From Rotaria sp. Silwood1 (lineage: Eukaryota > Rotifera > Eurotatoria > Philodinida > Philodinidae), in assembly GCA_905250075.1 (NCBI GenBank), contig CAJNOP010000087.1, forward strand, positions 56,406 to 120,405: 64,000 bases of DNA. The letters are read 5' to 3'. Position numbers and translations under genes: made by a program. Under the pieces are notes generated by a model. The model was not told the origin of the DNA. It saw nothing but the letters and a program-made list of their open reading frames with translations, and did no database searches. Within the stretch, counting starts at the first letter, position 1; every line of letters begins with the position of its first letter. Below are positions 22,849 through 36,400 of this stretch, one piece after another.

Positions 22849-22903
22849 AGGGCGGGTGTGAGTGTAGGTAATTTCTTCATCCACAAAACATCGACACCCA
22901 CAT
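22849..22903. repeat. Telomere-like G-to-C hairpin
   Basis: G-rich GGGCGGGTGTGAGTGTAGG at 22849-22869 followed by C-rich ATCGACACCCACATAA near 22889-22904, able to pair imperfectly. Confidence 0.5.
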
Positions 22904-23397
22904 AAAATTATCATTTTCGTGGTTCAAAATTATTTAGCTTAAAACGCCTACATTGGGTCTGATATCCATAACTTGACCAAGATTTTGGATAGAACTTAGC
23001 ATGATTCATATCTTTCTAAATATTGGAACAGATGGGGTCAGAATTTTACAAGAAATTCTCGCAAAATACTACGTAAAAATGAAACTATGGTGCTATCAAG
23101 TAAGGTATCAAAAATCACTAGATTCTTCAGTGTCTCACCATTCTGACTGTCTCACATAAAAGAAATTCTAATCAATAAATCAAAATCTGTAGAGTTACTG
23201 TTAGTGGCAGCAGTAGTGTCCATATCAGGAGAATATTCATTGAATTGAAGTTCATAATAAAGTGGTCTAAAAAGAAAATCAAGTCACTTAAGTAAGTTTT
23301 TAATATAAAATATCATATAAGATAGCAGGCGCTGCTAAGTGAACACGCGAAGCACATATATAGTAGACGGTGCACAAAAATGAACACAGATGTCTTT

Positions 23398-23447
23398 ACC
23401 AATACCCACACTTCATACCGACAGTCACACTTTACACTCATCCACGA
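23398..23447. repeat. Telomere-like C-rich run
   Basis: Degenerate CCCACA/TCACAC motifs (ATACCCACACTTCATACC, then CAGTCACACTTTACACTCA). No clear G-rich partner on the left. Confidence 0.4.
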
Positions 23448-24082
23448 CTAATTTTATGTCGAAATGGCATTCAGCATCCATGTGATATTTTCCGAAATTC
23501 TTGTGCTTGATATATTATGATTTAGCAGAAGTCGTAAATTTCTAGTTGCGATCACTCTAATATTCATAGAATGTTGCTAGAATAATTTCGCTGATGTCAA
23601 TCAGTTGTAGTCTCCTCTGATAACGATGTGTTTTTACGTTAGAAGATATTCGATTGATGCTTCATGAATATCAAAACGATTTCTGCTAAATTATGATATT
23701 TTGAGCATAAGAGTCTCAGAATATATTACCTTGATACTATTTGCCATGTCTATTGAAAAATGTATGCAGTAGCAATTTTTGACGAGAAAGAAATGGTATG
23801 ATAATCCATTTTTAAGGATTTAATCAAGCCTTTATAAAGTATTACATTATGGAAGCATCCAAGCTTACCAAATGATGAAAATAAGTGTTACAGGTGGTGC
23901 ATAGTAAATACAGAGTAAATTTGCATTTGCATCGAGATGTTTTATATTCAGATGTGGGTGTATAATGAGTAGTTTTAAGTGAATTGGTTCGTTTTTCTTC
24001 CGTTTTTATTATATACGATACAGAGAGATGTAATATAATATTCTTTTCTATATTAAATATTGGCGAAGGAAAATGTTGGATT

Positions 24083-25300
24083 ATGAGTGCGGGTGTATTT
24101 GAAGAGGAGATGAACATTCCCACCATATCCAATCCAACCTTTTGAATTATTCTTTTCTATGCAGTTATTGCCATATTGACTCCGAAAAAATCCTTCATTT
24201 TGTTCATGAATTATGTTCGTAATATTACTAAAGAATATTTTAGTCATGAACAAACACTCATTCGTCATATCGTTACCATTAGTTGTTATAAAGAACCTGT
24301 AAGCTTGATTGTAAAAAGTGTACAAACGTTGATAGATCAAACAGAAGGTCATTGAATAACAATGGTCATCTCATTTGAATAGTGAACACCGGATAAAGAA
24401 AAGAAACATCAATTTTTGAAAGAAAAATATCAAAATTGTGGCTTCGAAAGAATTATATTCATAATTCATCCTTATGATTCATCCAATGAAATACTAGACA
24501 AATGTTCAAATTCAAATTATGGTCTTCGTAGGGCGGTTAAAGAAATGGACCATATTTTGCTAGCAAACCTGTGATGCAAACTTCAGATTTCCACCTCCAT
24601 ATATCGCTGCATTAGCTAGCAAGTAACTTAATGAAAATCGATTAGTACTGACGATAATCTACGAGTCAACTTTGTTTTAGAACTGGGAATTAGATAGTCT
24701 TTCATTTGCTATTCTTATAACGGGTTTATTACGAAGTTTTCTCATGTTAAGTGCACTGATTCCATTTAACATTTCCACAATGAATATTTTTTTCATTCTC
24801 ATTAAGTTTGGCAAAAAAGGAGATTCCGTTCATTCCGGCTAACAAATGGACGATATTATTTGTCTCATTCGATGGATGGGCGTGGTACCACAGCGATTAC
24901 GAATATTCATGATAACTGTACCAGTATTGAGTGGATCTATATCAGGAGAAACAATCGAAAAAGAAATCATACAATAGGCAAGACAAGCACATCGTCGGAC
25001 AATCGGAGCAGTCGAAGTATTCAATTATTTTACAGTCAAATCAAAACCTATGCCAGCAATGGCTGCATGTTCTTGGAACATAGCTTTTCTTATTTATTAC
25101 GATGTCCTATCATGTAATGGTGATTTATTTGGTGTAACAGCGATGTTATCGAGGTTTTTGTCCCTAACCATCTCTTATATCACGTATGGTCTGTTTGTTT
25201 CAAACATGGTGCATCAAAACAAAAACTCTTTCAACCCACTAATACGCGGCAAATGGTTCATATTTATTTTCTATAAAAACAATTACTTTGTAAGATAGAG
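24083..25300 (+). pseudogene. Processive family-2 glycosyltransferase (chitin/hyaluronan-synthase-like), inactivated
   Basis: Plus strand, mostly one frame with many stops. From MSAGVFEEEMNIPTISNPTF and a TGA (Trp expected) comes a membrane segment (IILFYAVIAILTPKKSF), then the GT2 nucleotide-binding start HIVTISCYKEPVSLIVKSVQ, ITMVISFE followed by TAG-TGA, TPDKEKKHQFLKEKYQN, SNYGLRRAVKEMDH, a shift to CDANFRFPPPYIAALAS (DxD-like metal site region), NWELDSLSFAILITGLLRSF, IPFNISTMNIFF, QMDDIICLIRWMG, SGETIEKEIIQ then TAG, and ARQAHRRTIGAVEVFNYF, where the usual (Q/R)xxRW motif has lost its Trp. C-terminal transmembrane helices follow to about 25300. Intact relatives extend beta-linked amino-sugar polymers at the plasma membrane. 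At least seven stops and one frame change make this a dead copy. Confidence 0.75.
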
Positions 25301-27414
25301 TCTCCTCATATAGAATGATAATAAATGCCAATTAAGCATTATAACCCTGTTATTATCAAATAAACGTGCTGGGATAAAATAGATTCTCAGTTTCTTTTTC
25401 ATTTTATCCTCGATAATCAACATGACTTAAAATCATCTACTCTATTGTTATATCCGCTTAAGATTTTACAAAAAAATTAATTCTAACCTTCACTCAATTT
25501 TTCTCAGTCGTGATGTTGAACATCTTCTAGATATGAAATATTAATCTATAATTGTTTAACAAAGACAAAACCACTTGACGATCATAACAATATGTATAGG
25601 GTCAGAACAGGAGTTCGTTGGACATTCATCTTCATCAGATATATGTGTGATGAAAATTTTAGCTGTCTGTGTCAAGAAAAACTATGAAAAACATCATTAA
25701 GAACTTATTTTGAGCTATTGTAAAACACCTTTTACAATCAACAATAAAGAGTGGACAAGGCGCAATTTTTTCTGGCTCTGATCATTATATATCAAAAAAC
25801 ATAAATTAATTTTTAGAAGTATTATTAAGATGAAATTTCTGTTGACATTCAAATAATAGATTTAACTATTTTAGAAAATTCAGAATTTTTATATTTATGT
25901 GACCGCCAAAACTGTCGATTATTCAAATAAGACAACAAAAAATAGCACTTTTCTGTATTCTTTTTATTAATGAGATAGTAGAATATATTTTGATGTGTTG
26001 AAATAAAAATATGATATGAAGGGTGTAACTATTTTGTCTGGTTAAAAGTCTCAATAATGATATAGAGTAAGGCAGGGTAACTAGACACAAGGACTCGGAA
26101 TTTCATCTTGTAGAACTTGTAACTTTCTCATCTTTGAAGATACAAAAAGCTTGTAGAGGAAAAACTTTTATATCAAACTGTGTTTGCTATGTTCAGAAAT
26201 TTCATCAGGATGCATTTCCATGAATGTCTTCACCAGACACAGTGGGAAGCCAGGCGGACATATGCGAAAATATTCTTTTCCACCATCTAACCATTAGGTA
26301 GATACATACATATGCGATCTATCATTTCGTAAAACAGCGCTTCTCAAAGTTTTATAGAGCTCTAGAAAAGAGTCTGACAAGGCTTGGACCCAGAAATCGG
26401 CATAAATGAAGAAAGGCAAGCCACCCGGCAATATAACACAATATTCCAGAAGCAAACAATATCGCAAAAAAACTTGCTCACCTATGGACTTTATGATAAA
26501 AAAAATTATCGTAATTCAGTTAAAAGTATAGTAAAAAACAAAGGATTTCGAGCCCCAAAACCTATCTGAATACATAGCGCTTCGTATATTGTCAACGCTA
26601 CAAAGGAATAAAGTCTGGTCGAGCTCAAATTTTTACTAAATGCTCCGACGAACGTGTCCTACTTATGGTAGTAGCGAAAACTCATGAAATCTTTCCGAGG
26701 CTATTTTACAGAATGTCCAAAAACCCAAAGTTTCTGGTCGAAAATCCAGTTTTAGGCACCCATATTACATTTTGGAGAAAAACCAAGGTGATATTCAGAA
26801 TCAATACATCAAACTACATTGAATGATATGTAGCTCAACTTATTTTTCAAACAAACTTTTTCGAAGAAAAAAGGCTGAGGTCCCCCAGCCATATTTTTTC
26901 TAAAAAATTTTTTTAAAAAAACCTTTTTGTTTTCTTAAAAACGATTTTCTTAGTGGTATAATGTCACTTCTAGTCAAATTAAAGCCATTCCTAAGCAAAA
27001 AAACTGCATGTCTGCCTGCTTATGCGAAAGCTCCCCACTGTGCGACTTACACTTTTAATTGTTATTATTTCGTACGAAAAGAAAAACTTTATTAAAGTGA
27101 ATATATTTATTAAAGAGAAAATATCGAATGAAAAAAAAAGTCGATGAAAGCATTGATGAAAACGCTTAGGATATAAAAAAAATATCATAGAAAACGGAAC
27201 ACAGGGTGCAAAAGTACCGTTGCACAAAGTAAGCATATATTCAACTGACTATATAAATAAAACAAATTATTTTTGTTTAAATAAAAATAACATCCCAATA
27301 CGTGTTGTTTGTTGTTAATTTGCAAAGTTGTACTCCCAAAAAAGAAATACTCTATGTCCATATTATCAACGGAGCTATGCCTAAAAGAAAAAAAGAAATG
27401 AAATAACATATAAT
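25301..27414. other. Intergenic with a probable MITE
   Basis: No gene recognised. Short open stretches at 26384-26569 and 27185-27418 are unconvincing. A possible element with CACAGTGGG ends is listed separately. 27415 is the phospholipase D stop codon on the minus strand. Confidence 0.4.
26238..27042. mobile_element. Possible MITE with CACAGTGGG terminal repeats
   Basis: The left end reads CACAGTGGGAAGCCAGGCGG; the reverse complement of the right end reads CACAGTGGGGAGCTTTCGCA and shortly after contains GCAGGCAGACATGC, resembling CCAGGCGGACATATGCG on the left with a small gap. The ends begin like hAT-type TIRs, but I found no convincing 8-bp duplication and the interior shows no long inverted repeat. 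Confidence 0.4.
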
Positions 27415-30400
27415 TCATCTGTTGATCGGCATGATCAGAACATTATCATGACAGTCATCTGATGATGATTGTCCGAAGTCATTATGGATAATGAAGCGAA
27501 CAATTTTACCTTCACGTGATGTCCAATCAGGTAAATAGTTTTCTTCATCAAGAAAATAAAGTGGATATTCGACAACAAAACCTTGAATGCCTTTCAATTT
27601 TTCTTGTGCCTTCAAAACAAAATAAAAGCATTATTCAAAAAATCTATCAAATATATATATATATACAGAGTGGGCCAAAAGTCACCGAGCAATCTTTGAT
27701 TGCGAATAACTTTTGATAGGAAAACTATAGAGAGCTGTGGTCTTCACCATTCGAAAGAGAAGATGAAGACGCATAGGGCAGTATAATATCTTAGTAGTTT
27801 TTTCAAGAACGTAAATCGATGTTTTTGAAAACCAACGTACTCTGTAGGAAGACTATACTGGAATTTTTATTATTTGGTATGAATTCGAACCGCTCCGGGG
27901 AAATGCCGATTTCTCTATTAACACCAGTAAGAAAAAGTCGCTTTTATGGGGTTTTTGTTATTTTATGAGAAACGTTTTTTTTCGACAAATTTTTTCAGGA
28001 AGTTGATTCAGAAAAATACAGAAAACATTTTAGGAAAAATCTATAATATAAGGTTCAATGCGTTTTCATTTCTTTTTTTTACAACGGTGAAAAAAATGTA
28101 GCTCTGTATCTTGTTCCTATCAAAAGTTATTCGTAATCAAAGACTACTCGGTGACTTTTGGTCCACCTTGTATGTTTGCATACATACTTCTATGGGATCA
28201 GTATCTTTCAGCTTAGCCATATCATTATATGCAGTCACTTGAGCAAATGTTCTAGCATGATCAGTTGGCATTGTAGCAAAAACTTCTTCGTAAATAAGTG
28301 TATTTTGTTTTGCTACATTTTGAAAATAACAATAAAACTCGTCTGATACTGGATCAGTTACATCAATATTATTTGGATTCTCGAATTGAATACCTAATAA
28401 CATCCTAGAAAGTAAAATAGTTTCCTATGAAAACCGTTGGAATTTTAGATTCGAAACATACTCAAAGATCTTTTTACGCCAACTAGAACAAAATTTTCCT
28501 ACACGAACTGGTTGTCCATTAAATTGACTATCTTCTTCGTCAACATCATCTATTACAATACAAAATTCACTATCACGATTACCAACTAATGAACGATCAT
28601 TGATATTTGCACTACCGCATATAGCCATATGATCATCAATGATCATTAATTTTGAATGAACATATATTATTTCAGTTACCTAAAACAAGACAAAGAATAT
28701 TTGAATCATATCAATAATAAAATATTTTACTTACTAGACGACCCATTAGGATATCATGATTGCGCATACCAAAACAACTAATATAATCACTTGGTGTAAT
28801 ACCTAAATATCAAAAACACAGTTGAATGATATATATATATGTTTTTTCAGTTATAGATTGATTTTCAATATATTCAAAATCAATTCAAGAAAATAAAAAT
28901 TGCATTGCAAATAAGCGTTTTTTTTCTTCTTTTCAACATTTTACAAAGCATCGCATTGCATTACGTCAACTAAAAGAAAGTGTTCACTATCATCATCCGA
29001 CTGAGTAGGTATTATGGAATACAAAAGCGAACCTATAACATCTCTACTCTTCGTCATTATATCAATAAATTACACTTTTGTCTCTAGAATTTCTTTTCCA
29101 TATAACACTAAACATATGATAATATAAGCTCTATTTTCTGATCAAGTTACAAGAGAAATTATCAGTTGCGTGAATGATGTTTCTTTTATGCAAAAATAAA
29201 TATATATTTGTGAAAATTGTTTATACTTTGAAAATCATCAACAATCCTAATCGTTAGACTTAGACTTGATCTTATCCTACAAGTATTTTCCTTTGAAAAT
29301 AATTAAAATCATAGAAAAAGCTGTTAGAACAATATCTGCGAGATTAAAACGGAAAATACGATGCAGCTAGTGTTGATATTCACATAAAAGTTACTTCATT
29401 CGATTCATTTTAGGACATATTTCTGTATCATAGCTTATAGAATCTTGTGCAGCTGGCATTAAGGAGTAGTTCATAAATTCTCACAGGATCTTAATGATAT
29501 AGGGTCTTTGATAATCTGTAAAGACTGTCTCGCACGATTTTGTAAGTCTTCATTAGTGAGATACCAACGAGATATTAATTATAGAATAGTTAACTAACTA
29601 ATTCTTTAGCTGATTAGCTACTTAATTGATTAATGAGTCGATTCTTGAAATCTTTAACGATTATTACAATTAATTAAGCATCTTTTTTGAACATTGATAA
29701 ACGTACGTGCTCATTGTATTCCTATTGACTATTGTAAATTATAATATAAAATTTTAAAAAATTCTAATCTATTCTATGCACTTTCGTATCTGCTATCAAA
29801 TAACAAGAAAACTATGATAATAATACTGATTTACCTGCTTTTTCAAGTCGTTTAAATAATGAATTATCACCCTTAATAATCGAACGCATAATAAAATAAA
29901 GTACAGCTTGTACAGCCTTCATGTTATCAAAACCAGGTAAAAGAGGAAGAAGAATATAAACACGAAATTTTTCATCGTTTCTAAACAATAAAACAAAACA
30001 TTTTAAAATGTTATATAATAAAAAAAAAATATTTCATACTTATATGCACGTTTTATACGTTGAAAAAGCACTTCACTTAATTTGTTTCGAACTACTTCAT
30101 CTTGAGCAATAGTAATGAAGAACTGATTCTAAATAGAAAATAATAATCAAAAATAGTATTTGTGTGAAATTAATTTACTTCAATATATATAAAATGTTTA
30201 GCAGCATCAATCATTTGTATATAAGCATTTTGAATCGATAATTCCATTGATTTTGTTTTTGCTGACCATGGTCCAACTGATCGAACACACTAAATGCAAA
30301 ATTCATGTGAAAAATAATTTTTAAAATGAATATTAATCTTAAACAATAACTTACCTGAGCATTTACCCGAAATGGTTCACTTTCAAGAAAATCTTGCCAG

Positions 30401-33400
30401 TTTTCAACAGTCAAGTCTTCGGTATCATCATATGACTTAGGTAGTAGAAATGGATAGAAATCATTTTCTGGATATTTTTGATGCTTAACAAAAAAAAAAA
30501 AAATTCAAAATTTAAATTTAAAAAGTTTTTGCTCGTTTTTCTGGTAACTTCTATTTTCAGTGAATAAATTCATAACCAAACAATTAATTAGTTCATTGTC
30601 AAAAGTCATTGATTAATATGTAGATTGATAATCAGGTCAAAAATTTATTAATAGATAACAAGAGTGTGGATGATTGTTTATGCTAGTTTTGAATCATCCT
30701 TTCATCTAAACTATTGTCTACAAACTCAAGTAAATGTAGAGATTACAAACTGGGATGCTCCGAAGTCATCAGGCTTGCGTGTTGAGTCAAGCAGTTTTTT
30801 CAAAGATCGGTAAGCAAAACAACGGAGAAATCGCGAGAATTTCGACGGAGAAAAAAGTTTTCAAAATTAGGGAAGGAATTAAGCCTTGACTCTGAGTACC
30901 TGTCACTCTGATACTCCCAGTAGCCTTTTGAGTAAAAATTTAGACAAAGAAAATCGACGTTAGAACAAATAGTCGTAGGAAAAACTTTGCAACATATTCT
31001 TTGTTAAAAAAAAAAAGAAGTGCTAATCAATGTATCATATTAGAAAATCTACTCTCATGTCTTTAATAATGTGATCTATATCAAAATATTTAAACAGATG
31101 AGAATTTGGAGTGCACATATATTTATGTTTAGAGTTTAGCTGCCGTTTCATATGTTAGTGAGAGTGTTTCGATATGGCTTTGGGTCAAGGACAGTGGGAT
31201 TTGAGTATGATTTAAACAAACTATAACTGTCCTCAGTATGCATCTTCTCTTAAAATATACACCGACGTTGACGTCTTTACTCTCATCCGAAAAATATATT
31301 TCAATCGTTTATCTATGCGACGATATGTATCCACGATGCTTTGCTCTGCGATGATCTATCCAATCAATATGAAACCTGCATCTAATGGTACATCTGTTTT
31401 CTACCAAGCAGAAGATTTAACCGAATTAGTTAACAACTCTGATGGCAATCAATCGTTTTAGTAATAAACTAATTAATTATAATAATAATTTACATATAAA
31501 GTAGATTATATTTGATACGGTGGTCTTTGATTATGAGCTTATTTAGCAAAAATGGAGTTGACCATTTTTTTCAACTAACTTTATGAATATTCCATCGTTG
31601 AATAAAATGTCTTGCAGTATCTCGAGCTGTTTGACCAAATACAACCATTGCTTCATCATGCCACGGCATACGAGGTATTGATTTTCGATCAATATAATCT
31701 ACATTAGAATTTACATAAGAACATTTGACATGAATGAGCAAAATGAAACAAAAAAAAAAGAAGAGCGAATCACCTGTACTATAGTCTTCGAGATTTGTCA
31801 CATCTTTTTTATATGCATTTGAATAATCTTTTCCAATAAAATATCGATTTTTCCTGTCAATTTCAAGTGTTGATGGAGTAAGTGATTGTTGTTCTTCAAG
31901 AATCTCGTTATTATCAGCATCGTCATTGTTTTGTGAAAGATGATCTAAAAATAGTGTTGAAATATATAGAATAGAAATTTGGATTTACTCCTCAACCCCT
32001 TTTCAGAGAGACTGTAATAGTCAAATTAACTAATTACTTAAACGATTAGATAGTTAACTAATCTCTTATTAATATCTTGTTAGTAAATTTTTAATGATCC
32101 ATCATAGGTGTTTTCAAATATGACAAGCGATTATATGTCACTAAAATCTAATTGAGAATATTTAAACTGCTTGTTTATTGCAGTTCTCAAGAATTAATTA
32201 AAAAATAACGAATAAGTAGATCCAAAGGTCTATCCAAGAAAATAAGATTCCTGTAATTAGTAACACCAGCTACATAATGCTTCGCATTTTAATCAGAACT
32301 TATTTATTCTGTTTAACCTATACAAAAAATTTCATTGACAAATATATTTACTCATATTAACAATACCTAAATGTCATGGAAGAAGTTTCATTATAATAGT
32401 TCAATGCAAAATTTAATTTTCTTTCTAAAATTCTTCTTAGATTTCTTCTTCACAAGCTTACAGCTAGTTGACTGTGAGAACATATTATTTACATTGACCA
32501 AAATAGGCCTTTTCTTCAGCTATTTATAACTTTTCTCAATGAGATAGTTCGATAGTTTTGAATCTGTAGCATTTCAAAGAACTTCCTTCATGTTAGACGA
32601 TATTTAAAAAAAGCATTTATTTCGAATTTCGAATATAACAGATTTCGACCATTTCTGCAAATGTATAAAAAAGAAAGGAAATTCGATAAGGTATTTTGAA
32701 TAAGAAGTTCGCTTTATATACATTAATATAGAAGAAGAATCGATGAGAAGCTAGCACAACGCGATCAATTATCACGACGAGAGAAACAATGTTAGGATAT
32801 GGATGTGGATACGGATGATGAGAAGATAAACACTCACACCCACTCAGTGCTAGTTCATTTGATTCAGAATCAAGTTCTCTATCGAATATATCTAGTCCGA
32901 TGGCGTTGCATGATATGTTTTAAATGTCGACTCTTCTCTTTTTGATTTTTTCATTTGTTGGTGCCATCTTTTGCATTCTGAATGGTATGTGCTGTCCGAG
33001 TTTGGGAAAAACGATTTTTTTTTTCTCTTGGAGTTTTATTCTTTTGAAATCTATAAGTTGTTGGTAACAAGGGAAAATATGTCGATATTTTATAGTTTTT
33101 TTCCTATTGATGAGTTCCTCTGTGATATATGAGTAGCCGACGTGTGTTAGCTTCACATCGACATAAGAAGACAAAACTGAAACTACATGGAAACTTTTTT
33201 TTATACATAGAGACTATTGTTCGTCTCCATGAAAGGTTTGGTATTAATAAAGTAATTTAAGACACGCCGTTTCCTACAAAAACTCAATTGTCATCAGAAA
33301 AAATCACAATTAGAATAAATATAATAGAAATGAGTTTGAGATCTGATATTTAGCAGTGGATAAGATTTTTAGTTTGGTATCTTATTTTCTTTTTTTTTGA

Positions 33401-36400
33401 AACGCCTGTAATGACTTTCATCATCGTCTGCTTAAAAAATACACTTCTTTTAGATTTATGCTATTATGTGATCTTATATTTCAGAATTCTAGAAGAAGCT
33501 TCATTGTATTTCAGTACTTGTGTTTTCTTTATAATAGGATGTTAAACTGCATTGACTCGCCGAGTTTGTTCTCTATATTAAGCTTTTTTTTTTATTATTA
33601 TTTTATAAAAAAAAAAGCAATTCTTTAAATAGATAAATATTTTCCTAAGAGTTTTTCACAATATTCCTGACATCTTACTTTTTCTCCATATAAAAGATTA
33701 TAAGATTTCTCAAACGAGAAAATGTACAGAGAGTTTCGAAGTGTCAAATGACTTGTTTTTCATCCTTAATTCTGAAATATTTGCAACATACATCTTGGTA
33801 GAGACATGAGTTTTGTCAACATAGTCTCTCCACTTTGCCTCTAACACATCCTGAAAATTTCATGTGACTTGAATCAATCTTACTCAAGGTCAATTTTTGA
33901 TGGAGGGAGGTGATGAATTGAAGTCAGAAAACCATAGTTAAAAAGAGCATGAAACTTTCGTTCTATTTGATCATTTAAAATCATCTCTAATGACCATAGA
34001 AGTATACAACTATTGATCAGAAATGTTGTCAAAAGACTTTATACACAATTTATTTATTTGATTATTTACTTGAACTAAATGTTGCCGTTCCGGAATAAAT
34101 CATCATGATCGTCAACTTCCTTTTCTATGATGTTCAAATATGCTTTTGTCATTTGTTACTCGTGTATCTTCAATAGGAATCATTCAATTTAATTATTTCT
34201 TTCAATAAAGATAGAAAGAGAAAAGATTTCCTATTAAATGTACAGTCTGTGAAACGATATTTACTAGTAGCATTGCACGAGCCACATTTAACACGAAAAG
34301 AAATAACACGAGTAAGTGTGGTAATAAGAAAACTAACAATATAATTATTCTAGCAAAAATATAGAGTGAATATTAGCATGTTAGTTGTGCAAAATAATAT
34401 CAATGCAATACCTTCTATACTTTTTTTGTAGTTGTTAAGTAATAAATCCATCAAAAATGTAGAATATTCATCATCATCGTTGTCCAAGTTATGATAGTCT
34501 TTATTTTTATTTGCATCTATTTAAATGAAGAAATATTTGTACAATAATAATCAAAAATATCAGAATGGATAATACTTATTAAATTCAGATAACGTAAAAA
34601 TAAAGTAGTTTACTATATTGTTTTACAATTAGAAATAGAATTTGGTTAAACTTTATAGCAAACGAATTTATGTATAATATCATACACTCATTCACACACA
34701 TACGAAACAACAATTTAATTTATAATGGTCTTCCTCTGACATGTAAATATTATTATTTTCTGATTTTCTTTTCTAATAAATAAGAAATGACATTTATTCC
34801 TACCTGTCAAGATTGGTCGCATCACTTGATAAAGAGATAAAAGTAAGAATAATGAACAAGTTTCGAAAAAAACACAATAGAATTATTTACAATCTTTAAC
34901 TGTTGATTTGATATCGAATGTTTCTTCATTTTCGTCAGTTGAATCAGGAAGCACAACTTCTTCATTTATTTCATTTAGAGGAGCGAATGCTGATCTCAGA
35001 AATTTAGAACTCTAGAATAGACTCTTAAATATTATATGTAAAGTCAAAGCAAGAAGTATTGGAACACACTGGTACTTTATATATTTATTGATTTATGAAG
35101 TAAAAAGAAGAGACAAAGTTTCTCTTTTTTTATCAATAGATAGTTCATACTTCATATCATTTTATACATCAAAATCAAGAATTTCTTCTATGATGTTGAA
35201 TTATCGAATATTTTTTCATAAAAGTAGCCGATTTTTCGATGCATTCAAGAAAAAGATTCTTCTCTTTTTTATACAAAAGCATTCACTTTTTCAACATCAA
35301 GATTATATCATATGTATATCACCAGAACGAGTACACCGAAGTTTATCGCTTCGCATGCTTTTTGCTAGAGAAAAAACTTTTTTTTTTACAATAAAAACTA
35401 TTTCAAAAAAAAACAAAAAAGAAAAGATCTCTTAATATGATAATACAGATGAGAAATCATTGAGATTTTTTTTGGCCTTAAGTGTTATTGAGATATCTTT
35501 GATCGTATTGGCGTAAAGGATAGAAAAAGATGAAATTTTCATTTTCCTCTCTTTTTTTTATGCAACAAAGATCTTTTCTTATTAGCCTTCAAAAATTAGT
35601 ACGTTGATGAGTATGTGGGTATAGAGTGTTGGTGATAATTTTTCATATCTTCATATTCTAATTTTTTCAAAGAAAATAAAAAAAGATCCTTGTGGCATAA
35701 AAAAAGAAAGGAAAATTAAAATTTCTTCTTTTTCTATCCTGCAGGCCAACACGACCAAAGATATCCCAATAACACTTGATCCCCAAAAGTTACATTATTC
35801 GTCAATATACCAATTTGTACAGAACTTTTTCTTCTATGGTTTTCTATACATTATATATATATATATCTGACATCATCCTTTTTTCATAAATTTACTTTCG
35901 AGGATAGTACTCCTCGTCAAACTTTCAGGTTTTTGCAGTAAAAACTCTCTACTATTATATATGAAAGTGAATATCAAGAAAAAATCTCGATGATTTCTCA
36001 TCTGTACTATCATATTAAAAGATCTTTTCTTTTTTTTCTTTTGACATGGGTTTTTATTGGAGAAAAAATGAATGCTGATGTATAAAAGAAAAAAAACCTT
36101 TCTCAGAATGTATTAAAAAAAAATCAGCTATGCTTATAAAAAAAACTTTCGATAATTAAAGATGATAAGCGAAATTCTTAATTTTGATACATAAAATAAT
36201 ATGAAGCATGAACTATCTATTGATGAAAACATAGAAATTTCAGCTCTTCTTGATACCTCATAAATCAACATATGCATAGAATACAAGGATGTGCCAATAC
36301 TTTTTGACTTGACCCTAAATGATGATTAATTCTTTTTCTTTCTGCTCCCGGTTTTATTATCTTATTTCTCATTTGAGTTTTGTTACCTTAATCGGTATTT

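Larger units (their letters stand above)
21801..24082. other. Intergenic with telomere-like hairpins and a short palindromic element
   Basis: Upstream of the dehydratase-like gene a short open stretch (MTHAVLPVDLIWADKADQ, minus strand near 21935) ends in a stop and could be a mis-read 5' exon; I could not join it in frame. Telomere-like repeats and an inverted repeat inside are listed separately. No other gene seen. Confidence 0.4.

Noticed and set aside
35088..35435. 115-codon plus-strand frame
   Set aside because: Lies within one arm of an inverted-repeat MITE in a PLD intron, with Ser/Phe/Lys-rich low-complexity sequence and no domain.
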